A stretch of DNA of 28,495 nt, from positions 1-28,495 of the forward strand of contig NPFB01000152.1 of the NCBI GenBank assembly GCA_014084085.1, in the 5' to 3' direction. The stretch is from Hondaea fermentalgiana. Lineage: Eukaryota; Sar; Bigyra; Thraustochytrida; Thraustochytriidae. The notes under the pieces were generated by a model. It did no database searches and was not told the origin of the DNA. It saw only the letters and a program-made list of their open reading frames with translations. The stretch's first letter is position 1, and each line of letters opens with the position of its first letter. A program made the translations under genes and the position numbers. This document shows, piece after piece, positions 1-9,477 of this stretch.

Positions 1-1481
1 AGTAGTGTGATAGGGGACTGCACGCGAAGTCCCGGTGTTGAATGTTTTTTTTTGCATTTTTTTTTTTGCCGAAATTGCGTTTTGCTGTCCCGCCGAGCTT
101 GGGCTGTAAAACTTGGAGAAGCAGATTGTAGCTTGCAGACCGAGCGCTCGGGCTTTTAGGTGACCTCTGCGAGTCTTCGCACGATGATGAGGAGTTGCGA
201 TACGTAGCATTGTAAAAGTACTATTGAAGCTAGAGCTGCGAATCGTGAGGACGACCAAACTGGGTGCCGTAATATTGACAAATCAAACGTAAGTCTGAGC
301 GACGAATATTGTTGCGAATGAGCGAGTTCACTGCAGATTACGGCAAAGGTCAGATATTCTCGTTGAATGGAGTTCGCGTATTTACTTGAAGCTCGGGTTC
401 GCTGCTGACAGATCTGGGCAGTCTTTGCTCATCGCCACGACTTCTGTTATCAAGCTGATCTCGTATGTGCGTACTTACTCTGGCTTCCCTCTTAGTAAGG
501 CAATGAACACGTCGGAAGTGACGTGGAAAAGAGAATTTCAATTCTCTGTGGCCGCGCCATGACAAACCGTGCGGCGCACGCGCGCGTTCTCGGGATACAC
601 GCCAACGATTCTTTTTTTTGGATGCGCCGCACGCAGCACGCCGCACGCGAACAGCTGAAAGCGCACGTGCATTTAGTCGCGCTGGGTTCCCTTTTCCTCA
701 CTTTCAGGCGGCAAGACGAAATTCTTGCACTCACTGTCAGGTGCCGTGCCTGCGCAACGCAAATTGCGAGCGCAACGCAAGTTGTGAACGCAACGCAAGT
801 TGTGAGCGCAACGCAAATTGCAAGCGACTTTGCCGGCAAGCTGTACTACGCATGACATCAGGCAGTGAATGGGACCCATCCCATTGTCTGCCAGCTGCAA
901 ACACGCGTTGGCCCGGCCCGTCCGGGCGGCCGGCCCGATTGTCGCCTGTAGTCGCGGACGCGCGCTCTGCGAGCAGCAACAACGGAACTGCGCGAGGTTC
1001 CGCATTGCATAAAATATCTTCTTCGAGTGAACGTGACGGCGAGGAAGCTCCTAGAGCCCGAGTCGCCGCTGCGGGAAGCACGCGAGCAAGGGTAACACCG
1101 TCTCTTCAGATAGAATTTTCTCTGCAACTGGCAACCATTGTGAGGAGCGACGGAAAAAAGCCTCGATCATGCACAAGCCTCTTTGCCTTTGACTGCTGGC
1201 TCTTTGTTCACGACCAAGTCCATCTTGCACATCTGCGGGCTCTTCTCGCATAAAACGATCTCTAAGCGCGCTTCCGAATTTCAAAAGCGGCCGACTTTCA
1301 CTTCATCAGCATTCTCGTGATAAAATGAAGACAATGTCCGCTGGCTACTGACGGTGAGCATCCATCATCAACCATGAACGAGGCGCTTTGTTTGCTGAAC
1401 GAGATGGTCACCAAGATCGTCGAGGTCGTCTCATCGTCAAACAGCAAGGTCGACATGAAGCGTTAGCTTCAGCGTGCCAGA
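1..1481. other. Intergenic region, no supported gene
   Basis: I see no gene here. Open frames on both strands overlap one another and none shows a recognisable domain, signal peptide or transmembrane segment. T runs (T9 at 45-53 and T11 at 57-67) lie near the left edge. An 18-bp minisatellite lies at 753-824 and a GC-rich, partly self-complementary stretch at about 909-940. A short open frame from 1374 to about 1466 (starting MNEALCLLNEMVTKIVEVV) looks protein-like but stops at once, so it may be the edge of the decayed repeat that follows. Confidence 0.5.
753..824. repeat. 18-bp minisatellite, four tandem copies
   Basis: Four consecutive 18-bp units, each starting CGCAACGCAA, occupy 753-770, 771-788, 789-806 and 807-824. 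Units 1 and 4 share the variant AATTG and units 2 and 3 share AGTTG. The unit is a multiple of three, so frames through it stay open and give hexapeptide repeats such as ATQIAS/ATQVVS, but there is no other sign that it is translated. Confidence 0.85.
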
Positions 1482-2911
1482 GGCACATACATAATCTGGT
1501 CAAGAAGGTTGAAGCTTTTGGCAAAACTAGCAACAGCCGTGCCTGACGTCGACGGCGATGTCCGCTGTATACACAAGCTTATATGGAGGACCCGCAGAGA
1601 GGCGTTCGAGAGTAGGCCCTTGCCTGCTTAGCCAAGGGACTCCAGGATGGAGAGAGCAAGATTGTAGGCGACCAAGTGTAGCTCACACGACGCCGGCCGC
1701 AGTACGCCTCGTGCGCTTGATGTCCAAGTTCATCGGCCAGTGAGCCGTTGTCAACGACACACTATCTCGGAGCACAGCGCCAGCCATTTCTTCCCCCCTC
1801 CTCCCATTCCGTTCGAGCTCTTGCTTGCTTCGAAAAAGAGCAGCATACGGGGTCATTTCAACCACCAAGTCTTTCGCGTACCGGAGGCCTGGGAGCCAAG
1901 TATACATTCGACACGATGACATTGACATCGGCGTTATGGATCATGATCGCACGAAGTTGGGATCGATGCCTCGCGTTACCGTCTTCGATAGCATCAACAG
2001 AACGATCGGGGCAAGCAGCCCCGATTCTTAAACAATCAACTGGGTGTGCACTTTGGATCTGCTTGTGCGTGGATGCTATAGCAGTTTACCACCTGGTGTC
2101 AAGGTGATGGGTAGCTCATCGTGACGAGCATCGTCGATTATTTGCTGTAGCCAAATCGGCCGTGAGCTTGACGCAAGACAGCCACGCGTATGAGCATCCT
2201 CGTACACAGCACATTTACGCTGCGTCGTTCGAGTCAAGCAGCTTCGATTCTTAAACAATCAACTTTGCTGTAGCCAAATTGGCCGTGAGCTTGGCGCAAG
2301 ACAGCCACGCGTAAAAGCATCCTCGTACGCAGCGCATGTACGCCGCGTCGTTCGAGTCATCTTCGATCACAGCGCTCGCCGAGGCCCAAGACACTGCTGC
2401 GGTCTTCCTTCGCCTTCCTCGTTGCTGTATAAGAGGTAAGCCGTCGGACAGCGCAAGGCGGCCTTTCCGCCTCGTATGTCTCCACCATACGCAGCCTCCC
2501 CCGTTTCTCTCCTGGCTCGCTCGCGCCGCCGGCACCCGCGCCTGCAGTCGCCGCCTTCGCGCCGCCGCGCTCGTCGTTCTCGTCCCTGTCAGCTCGTCCA
2601 TCCGTTCCCAAGCCATTCTAGGCGCCAAAGCGCTGCGGCGAGACCTGCCACGAGCGCGCCCCCGCCTGAGCACATCGGATCCTCAACGCCATCTGACAGG
2701 GCCTGCGCACTGCCTGAGCGCTCCCCTGGCATCTCCGCGATTCCGGGCATCATCATCTGCGTCGCCGGCGGCGATGAGACAAGAGAGATTCGCCAACCAA
2801 GCCTTCGCCGATTGCGCCTGGCTGTTTGCTCACTTGCAAGGAAGGACCAATGATCTACTGTGCAGAGCGCGGCCAGGGGCGGATAAAACGAGGCACCTCT
2901 CTTGCTGCTGT
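1482..2911 (+). repeat. Decayed dispersed repeat, copy 1 (upstream of LRR gene)
   Basis: This region matches 7273-8399 in the same orientation and order. Landmarks shared by both copies are: the stretch around 1503-1613 (matches 7290-7400 without gaps, about 71% of bases by hand count); CCAGGATGGAGAGAGCAAG and what follows (about 1642 and 7432); a 78-bp identical block at 2408-2485 / 7953-8030; a 53-bp identical block at 2499-2551 / 8053-8105; and an end at GGACCAATG..TCTCTTGCT near 2841-2908 / 8348-8395. Identity is patchy: some blocks are perfect and others barely alignable. It could be an old transposable element, a segmental duplication or a gene relic; no transposase, reverse transcriptase or clean terminal repeats are visible. 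Confidence 0.75.
2142..2359 (+). repeat. 123-bp tandem duplication inside repeat copy 1
   Basis: A block of about 95 bp beginning TTGCTGTAGCCAAAT and ending CGTCGTTCGAGTCA occurs at 2142-2236 and again at 2265-2359, a period of 123 bp, with roughly ten substitutions. The linker GATTCTTAAACAATCAACT also occurs twice (about 2023-2041 and 2246-2264), so the duplicated unit includes it. Copy 2 of the large repeat does not show this duplication, so it probably arose after the two copies separated. Confidence 0.85.
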
Positions 2912-3916
2912 CGCCCAGAGACAAATGTTGACCGTCCAACCAACACTTTGCCGCTTGACTGTGACTCTCGGAGGCAGACGATGACAATGATGATCCCGCC
3001 GTCTTCACACAGACTCGTCTGTCATAAAGACCTCGCCGCCTCGCCCCCTTTTCGTCTCTCGTGCGTCGCAGCAGCCAGCGCAGCGGTCAGTCTCCTCATC
3101 GCGCGCGGCCACCAGCCAGCCAGCTGTCGGCTCCGGGCTGGCCTGGTCTGGCCACAGGAGGCGCGCTAGGCGACTTGCAGCAGCAGCAGCGGCCATCTCG
3201 CGGCGACCCATGGCTTGCGTGGCCCCCATGATCCACCAGGGACGAGATCTGCTGCACGCGCGCGCACGAGCCAGCGCGATGCTAGTACACACTTGCAGGC
3301 ACGAACGAGGGAAGGATCCGACCGTCCCCAGCACTGCTGCCACGGCGAGCAACCAACAGCGACACGATAGACGCAAACTGCCGGACCATCCCTCGCCCGC
3401 TCCCTTCCCCCCCCTCGGGTCCTTGCCTCCCTTGCCTCCCTCCAGTCCCTGTCTCCCTTCCACTGATTTCACACGCCAGCGAGGGAGAGAGAGACCCGCC
3501 ACATGCGCGTCGTCCTTTCGGCTCTGGCCAGCCAGCATTAAAAAAAAAAGAGGGGAGTTCTCGGTCCAGTGGTAGTAGAAGGCCTTCCGGTAGGGAGGCA
3601 AGGCGGGCGCACAAAACCAGCATCGCAACGGCACGTCACGGCACGAGGGTGCAAGACTTCAAGAAGAAGGTAAAAGTGGGCCTCTTCCGGCCCACGGGCG
3701 GGCACGCGGCCCGTGGCACGGTCTCCAATGATTGAAAGCTGCCCACGTTCATTGTTAGATTAAACGCCAAGTCTCAGAGTCCGGCGAGCCGGGATAGACC
3801 GGCGAATGAGAAGGTATAGCACTGCAGACACGCAACAGACGCACGTCCTCACTGTCGGTCCGGAAGCCAGCAAAATCTCAAATTGGTCCTCTCCAAGCAA
3901 GAACGGCGTGGCCGTG
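2912..3916. other. Region upstream of LRR gene
   Basis: No gene is supported. Long overlapping frames exist on both strands (for example 2336-3169 plus and 3005-3634 minus) but they are Ser/Arg/Pro-rich and resemble no domain, as expected for GC-rich DNA with few stops. It should contain the promoter and 5' leader of the LRR gene, but I see no convincing TATA element. An A10 run lies near 3540-3550 and a short inverted repeat at 3692-3716. An in-frame ATG at 3806 precedes the chosen start. Confidence 0.45.
3692..3716. repeat. Short GC-rich inverted repeat upstream of LRR gene
   Basis: Perfect 8-bp arms CCACGGGC (3692-3699) and GCCCGTGG (3709-3716) are separated by 9 bp, about 200 bp before the LRR start codon. 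It could be a binding site for a dimeric regulator or a hairpin in the 5' leader, or it could be chance in GC-rich DNA. Function unknown. Confidence 0.4.
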
Positions 3917-6303
3917 ATGATGCTTCGGCATCTGCTGCTCCTGGTCGTCCTTCTTTGTGCCGCAGCCTTGACGAGTGGCGCGACTTGCGACTGCGGCTCT
4001 TCAACGTGTTCGGACTCGTCGACTGAGGCTGACTGCACCTACACGATTGCCGAAGACGAGGAACACAACACTGACGTTTTTGAGCCTGCTCTTACCTCCT
4101 TGACCTCGCTCACGTCCCTGTAAGTTTTCTTCGTTGCAGAGTGCTGGCAAGGTATACTAACCAAGTCGTCTATAATCGTAGCGATCTATCGGAAAATGGG
4201 TTGACGGCTATCTCTGAATCTATTAGCCAGCTGACAAATCTTGAGTACCTGTACGTGCAAGATCATCGATGTGGCGCGACGAAGAAAGGGTTGTCACTAA
4301 CATTCGATTTTGGAGAAATACCTCACTGCAGGAATCTCTACTACAATGAGCTCACGGAGTTGCCTTCCTCGATTGGGGCTTTGACCAAGCTCGAAAGACT
4401 GTACGTAAACGTGGCCGATGCTTGCCGTGCTTCTTGACAGTAAATAGGTCCAATCATACTGACGAGTACGATCACAACAGAGATTCAAGGATCAACCTTT
4501 TATCGTCCCTCCCCGAGAGCATTTCGGGGCTTTCCGAACTCACCAACCTGTAGGTCAGTCAGGTGATGTCATCGAATATTTGACGGCACCTAAGCAGGTT
4601 GCCACTAACATTCACTGTTTGAAAATCACCTCATTGCAGGAATCTCTACAACAACGAGCTCACGGAGTTGCCTTCCTCGATTGGGGCTTTGACCAAGCTC
4701 GAAAGACTGTACGTAAATGTGACCGAAGCTTGCCGTGCTTCTTGACAGCAAAAAGGTCCAAGCATACTCACGAGCAGAAGCACAACAGAGATTCTTCCAG
4801 CAACCAGCTCACGTCCCTCCCCGAGAGCTTTTCGGGACTTTCCGAGCTTACTTACCTGTAAGTCTGATGATGTCATCAAATGGTTGACAAGTCCTGAAAG
4901 AGTTGCCACTCACATTCGCTATTTCAAAATAACCTCACTGCAGAACTGTCCGACACAATAACCTCACGGCATTGCCCTCTTCGATTGGGACTTTGACCAA
5001 GCTGATTTACCTGTACGTGAAAGTGGCCAAAGCTGGCCGTGCTCCTCGAATAGTAGAAAGATAACACTTACACTTGAACGCGAGCCAAAACAGACAAGTC
5101 GACAGAAATCTACTCACGTCCCTCCACGATAGCATTTCGGGATTTTCTGAACTCACCAACCTGTAAGTCAAATGATGTCATTGACGGATTGATGAGACGT
5201 AAAGAGTTCCCACTAACATTTGCTATTTGAGATTTACCTTATCGCAGAAACGTCGACTTCAACAAGCTTTCTATACTACCCTCTTGGATTGGGGCTTTGA
5301 CCAAGCTCAAAAAATTGTACGTGAAAGTGGCCAAAGCTGGCAGTGCTCTTTGGTTGACGAGTCCCAGAAGAGTTGCCACTAACATTCGCTAATCCAAAAA
5401 TACCTTGCTGCAGAAATGCTCAACTCAACAGCCTTACGGCATTGCCCTCTTCGATTGGGGCTTTGACCAAGCTCGAAAACCTGTACGTAAAAGTGGCCGA
5501 AGCGCGTTGTGATCCTCGAATAGTAGAAAGATGACTCTTACACTTGAACGCGCGCAAAAACAGATATTTCTACAGCAACCTGCTTACGTCCCTTCCCGAG
5601 AGCATTTCGGGACTTACCGAACTTCGTTACCTGTACGTCAGAAATTGTCATCGAGATGGCGAGGCAGCAAAGGATTGCACGAGCGAATCGTTGGAGGGAA
5701 ATTAACATGTTTGCTGTGATAGATCCCTACGTGACAACCCTCTCACCTCCCTTCCCGAAAGCATGTCTGCACTCACACAGCTCCGTTCACTGTACGTTCA
5801 ACACACACGCTCATTAGAATCAGAGATCAAGCGTACTCACAATCAATCAAACAGGCAAATCGCCGACACAGATCTTACGAAGCTTCCTCAAGCGATCACA
5901 TACATGACAAGTCTGATCTACTTGTAAGTCCTTCGCGAGAGAGTAGCGGCGCAAGAAAGCTCACACGATCCCGATGCGCAGGTACATTGATGACGTTCCT
6001 CTCTGCGGCCCACAGCCAGTTCTTCCTGCCTCCCTCACCGGGACATTCAGACCCTATGAAGGAACTGGAGATTTCGAATCGTGCCCCCCTACGCAGGCTC
6101 CTACGCAGTCCCCTGCGGCTGAGCCGACAGCGAGTAACGATGACGAGTCGTCGGCGACGCCGCTGGCGCTGATCGTGGGTCCTGTCGCTGGTGCGTTTGT
6201 GGCGGTCTCCGTGTTTGCCGCTGTTGTCATCCGTCGCCGCCGTCGCTTGGCCAAGACCGAGGCCGACGAGAATGCCAAAGACGCCGTTGTTGCCAGTCTG
6301 TGA
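3917..6303 (+). CDS. LRR surface protein, signal peptide + 12 LRRs + TM, 14 exons
   Basis: Predicted type I membrane protein of 450 residues, probably a surface recognition or adhesion protein; ligand unknown. Exons: 3917-4119, 4182-4250, 4332-4400, 4481-4549, 4640-4708, 4789-4857, 4944-5012, 5094-5162, 5248-5316, 5414-5482, 5564-5632, 5723-5791, 5855-5923, 5982-6303. All introns are GT..AG (58-97 bp) and several carry CACTAAC or TACTAAC. The spliced length is 1353 bp, exactly 451 codons. Residues 1-22 are a signal peptide (MMLRHLLLLVVLLCAAALTSGA), followed by a Cys-rich cap. Residues about 68-343 are twelve 23-residue repeats of the L.L..N.LT.LP.SI..L..L type, as in SHOC2/plant PIRL proteins. 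Residues 346-404 are a Pro/Thr/Ser stalk, 405-427 a transmembrane helix, then RRRRR and a 23-residue cytoplasmic tail. No kinase domain. Start at 3917 was chosen because it places the signal peptide at the N-terminus; 3920 is equally possible. Splicing is inferred from sequence but is strongly self-consistent. Confidence 0.9.
4332..5632 (+). repeat. Tandem exon-intron array of the LRR gene
   Basis: Type-A exons (…LPSSIGALTKL…) are at 4332, 4640, 4944, 5248 and 5414. Type-B exons (…LPESISGLSEL…) are at 4481, 4789, 5094 and 5564. A and B alternate, and the A-intron-B-intron unit repeats with periods of 308, 304 and 304 bp. Introns are also shared: those after A exons start GTACGTaaa/gaaagTGGCC and end AACAG, and those after B exons start GTAAGTC and end …CACTAACATTCGCT…GCAG. 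Exons 3 and 5 differ at only 2 of 69 bases. The regular A/B order breaks at 5317-5413, where two A exons are adjacent. Confidence 0.9.
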
Positions 6304-7272
6304 GACACTTATCCGAAGCTCGAGTCATACTTTTATTGCATGCATCGCCGGCATGGATGAGCTCGAAGAGATTATCAATGTTCTAAAAGCCAAAAAGAAG
6401 CTGAAAGTAAACTTCATCTCTCATTGCAGCTCCAACACCAACATCAAGTTCGAATTCTAATCCAACATCCCCTTCAGCTTCTGGGATTCGACTCAATCTC
6501 GTGCCCAAGAACATCAATTCGAGGTCACCGTCACAAGTCTTCTTCTGATTAGGCCCTCTTTGGGAGAGAAAACATGAGGGAAATTCCGGTGGCGCTTCGC
6601 ACTTCGAACAAGTCAGTTGGCGAGCGCAAGTCTTGGCGCGAGCTTTTTTTTTAAAAAAAAAGACCCTAGCTCCCCAAGGAAAGATGCCAAATCAAGGCGC
6701 TTCAAATCCGCGTCGCTCGCGAGCTAGCCCGGCCTGGCGTGCTTGCCACACTGATGATCGCGTCTCATCGTGGCTAATCGGCATCGAGTGGAAAGGCGCC
6801 ATCGTTCTCGATCTTCTCAAGCTGCTACGCTCAACGCGCCAGCTCGTGCTAGCTTCTTTTGCTCGACATTTTGTCAGCACATCGCAAAAATGACAGCAAG
6901 AGATAAGCGGAATAAGTTCACGTGTACTGTGTGACGCTAAGCTTCCACAAGCTCCAGTGCCGTGGCAAGCGTCAGTGTGCGAAAAGAACCGCATTGCATC
7001 GAGACCATTCAACGAAGAGTCCTCTCTCATGTTCGAGTTTACCTTGGCCATTCGGCCGCGAGTCAGCCTCAAGCTACCTCCTCTGCCAAAGTATTGTCTT
7101 TTAGATCATCATTGGAAGCTTCGTCAGCTGAGAAGCACGGTGGCTCAGTTCCAGCCTCCCTCGAAAGCAAGCAACACCCGAACTTGTCGTGTCGTCTTCT
7201 CGGGCCATTCTCGCATCGTGTGGGCCTCGATGCAGCGAAGTACCCGACCGTCAAGACCTTGGCTCGCGCGTA
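6304..7272. other. Intergenic region downstream of LRR gene
   Basis: No gene is supported. It includes the presumed 3' UTR of the LRR gene. A short open stretch at about 6354-6460 (MDELEEIINVLKAKKKLK…) looks somewhat protein-like but is 35 residues long and unrecognised. A T9A9 self-complementary tract lies at 6644-6661. Overlapping frames at 6922-7406 share no recognised domain. Confidence 0.45.
6644..6661. repeat. T9A9 self-complementary homopolymer tract
   Basis: Nine T (6644-6652) are followed directly by nine A (6653-6661), giving a perfect 18-bp palindrome. Such tracts often exclude nucleosomes or mark slippage-prone DNA. It lies about 340 bp after the LRR stop codon; any role in transcription termination is a guess. 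Confidence 0.7.
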
Positions 7273-8399
7273 GACACATGATGAGGTCTAGAAGATTCAA
7301 GCTTTTGGCAAGGCTGCCGGCGACCGTGTCTCGAATCGACGATGATGTCCGAATTACACACGAGATCATCTGGCAGACCCGTAGAGAGACTTTCAAGAAA
7401 AAGTAGCCTCTGGCTTTATCAGCTGAAGGACGCCAGGATGGAGAGAGCAAGATTAAAGGCGACCAAGTGTAGCTCACACAGCACCGGCCGCAGCATGCCT
7501 CGAGCGCTCAGTGTCCACGTTCATCAGCAAGTAAGACATTGTCGACGACACGTTGTCCCAGCGCACAGCGCCAGCCCCGTAATTTCGTTGCCCTTTCACC
7601 TCTTGCTACCTGAAACAGCAGTAGCACTGTGTCGCCGAACGATGTCATCTCCACCGCCGCATCGCCGCGTGCCCGAGGCCCAAGAGAAAGCTGTGAGTTT
7701 GACGGCGGGCATACATGGCGCCTACAGTTTAGCCTCTGGCGCCAGCGACCGTGGCCGTATGAACTTGGGGATCAATGCCTCGCGTCGGCCCTCAAGGCCG
7801 CATCGAAAAAGCGATTGGCGCCTGAGCTTAATGCAACTGCAATTCCGCCACGTGCACGAGTAGCCCCTTGCAAAGCACATGCACGCTGCGCCGTTCAAGT
7901 CTTCTTTGATCGCAAGCGCTCGCCAGAGCCCAAGACGCTACGGCAGCCTTTTCTTCGCCTTCCTCGTTGCTGTATAAGAGGTAAGCCGTCGGACAGCGCA
8001 AGGCGGCCTTTCCGCCTCGTATGTCTCCACTGCAGCTCACCATCCTCCGCCTCCCCGTTTCTCTCCTGGCTCGCTCGCGCCGCCGGCACCCGCGCCTGCA
8101 GTCGCGCTTGTCATGCATCCTCGGCTCATCCATCTCCAAGTCAACCCACACGAGAAGGCGCTGCGGCGAGACCTACCGAGCGCGCTCACCTACGCACATC
8201 TGACTCTTAACGCCATCCGTCGGGCCCGCACGCTGCCTTGGCGCACCCCTGGCATCTCCGCGGCGCTGGTCTTCGTCGTCGTATGCTTCGGCGGCGACGA
8301 TGAGACCATGTTGGCCGAGTCTTCCGTTGCCATCTGTTCATTTGCAAGGACCAATGGTCCACTTTGCAGCGCGCAATAAAACACTTCTCTTGCTAGTTC
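7273..8399 (+). repeat. Decayed dispersed repeat, copy 2 (downstream of LRR gene)
   Basis: Diverged direct-repeat partner of 1482-2911, about 5.6 kb away, with the same order of conserved blocks; the two longest are identical at 7953-8030 (78 bp) and 8053-8105 (53 bp). It lacks the 123-bp tandem duplication and is about 300 bp shorter than copy 1. The gap between the two perfect blocks is 13 bp in copy 1 and 22 bp in copy 2, a 9-bp difference that would keep a reading frame, which is only weak evidence for a former coding function. A stop-free frame covers the 7290-7403 segment, but no intact gene is recognised. Confidence 0.75.
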
Positions 8400-9477
8400 G
8401 GATCGCTTGCTAGTTCGGATCTTGGCAAATCAACGATTCGGAGCAGCGCGGCAAGTTAGCCCTCATTCTCGTGGCTCAACCAAAGCCCGAACCGCTCCGT
8501 GCGCCAACTTGACGCGGCGGCCAGACCTGCCCCGAGCTGAGCGCGCGGCCGCCTGGGCACCTCAAACTCTCGGCACCGTCCGTCAGGCCCGCGCGTGCTT
8601 GAGTGGATCGCGCAAATGAAATTTCCTTCGGTCTTTCGGTTGAAGGCCTACGGAGTGATTGACGATGACGATGGTGGATTGAAAAAGATACCACTAGGCC
8701 TATACCTTGCGTGTTTGCCAGCGATTTCGTTCGGTCTCACTGACCTAGCCTGCCGCCGGGTCGGGAAACTATTTCGCGGAAAAGTTCGTTCGGTTAGACC
8801 GAACAAAATTTACCCTGTCGCCGATGCTGCGTCCCGAGTCGAGGTCCAGGAAAGAGCCTGCACTCAAGAAAAGCCTCTCGTAGATCACGGTATACTCTTA
8901 TCTTCTTTTTGTGGATGGCCTTGGATCTTCGACGTGCAGTTTCGCGCACTGATGTTGTACGGCCTCATCCCCCGGGAATCATCCATCTCCTTGCACTACG
9001 CAAGAACCCAGACAACAACAATCGAGGCTGTAACACACGGAGCTTTGAGGCAGAACGTGTCCCCTAAGTAAGCCTTCTTTGAAGAAGTGTGTCTCAGGGG
9101 CGTTGGAGAGACTGCGGCTGCAGGCACAGCGGATACCTTACCTTTGACGCGCAAGCCTGCTGCAGGTCCCCTTTGCCTTCCTCGTTTCCGCTGCTGCTTC
9201 GACGCGCTGCTCCCCCCCCCCCCCCCCAAAAAAAATAAATCGCAACTCACACGTCAGGTCGCGGGATCTTTCTCTGAACAAAGCCTTTATGTCACTCGTC
9301 ATCTGCTGCTTCTTCCCTGCGCGCGCGTGCGTGTTGTGGTGAGGGCCAGCCGACCGTCCGCTCTACAAGCGCCTCGCCGCCTGCTTTGCCGGTCGACTTG
9401 CGTGCTAGCGTAGGCTTGGAAACGTCCCCGGTCAGACCGGGCATTGCCCTCCTCAATCTCACAGCGAGTGCAGCGCC
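8400..9477. other. Region upstream of the LCAT-family gene
   Basis: No gene is supported. A 158-codon frame at 8595-9071 (+) has no recognisable domain. A C16 run followed by A8 lies at 9212-9235. A possible small inverted-repeat element spans 8619-8812. The stop codon TAG at 9406-9408, in frame with the gene at 9478, shows that its coding region cannot extend further 5' without splicing. I see no clear core promoter element. Confidence 0.5.
8619..8812. repeat. Possible MITE-like inverted-repeat element
   Basis: The left end reads AAATTTCCTTCGGTCTTTCGG (about 8619-8639, shown with wobble) and the right end, read on the minus strand from about 8812, is AAATTTTGTTCGGTCTAACC. The two share about 14 of 18 bases as imperfect terminal inverted repeats around an interior of roughly 150 bp. 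The right end also contains a perfect 7-bp-arm palindrome GTTCGGT-TAG-ACCGAAC (8788-8804), and a further TTCGGTCT lies in the middle. No clear target-site duplication is visible, so this is tentative. Confidence 0.3.

Noticed and set aside
2336..3169. 277-codon open frame (+) in repeat copy 1
   Set aside because: All frames on both strands are largely open here, the product is low-complexity Ser/Arg/Pro, and the match to copy 2 is at DNA level. It overlaps equally long minus-strand frames and extends past the end of the shared repeat.
3005..3634. 209-codon open frame on the minus strand
   Set aside because: Gly/Arg/Ala-rich, no domain, overlaps plus-strand frames and the LRR upstream region; looks like GC-rich non-coding DNA.
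4132..4140. TTGCAG at 4134-4139 as acceptor for LRR intron 1
   Set aside because: It would give an intron of about 20 bp and break the LRR frame. The acceptor at 4181, preceded by TACTAAC at 4155-4161, gives a 62-bp intron and a perfect first repeat.
4332..5923. Regularly spaced repeats suggestive of a CRISPR-like array
   Set aside because: The repeats are 69-bp coding exons with GT..AG introns between them and encode successive LRRs in frame; the context is eukaryotic.
6957..7406. 149-codon open frame (+)
   Set aside because: Only its last 38 codons relate to anything (repeat copy 1); the remainder shows no domain and competes with overlapping frames.
8595..9071. 158-codon open frame (+)
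   Set aside because: No recognisable domain or similarity to other parts of the window, and it covers the inverted-repeat candidate. Could still be a real orphan gene, but nothing supports it.
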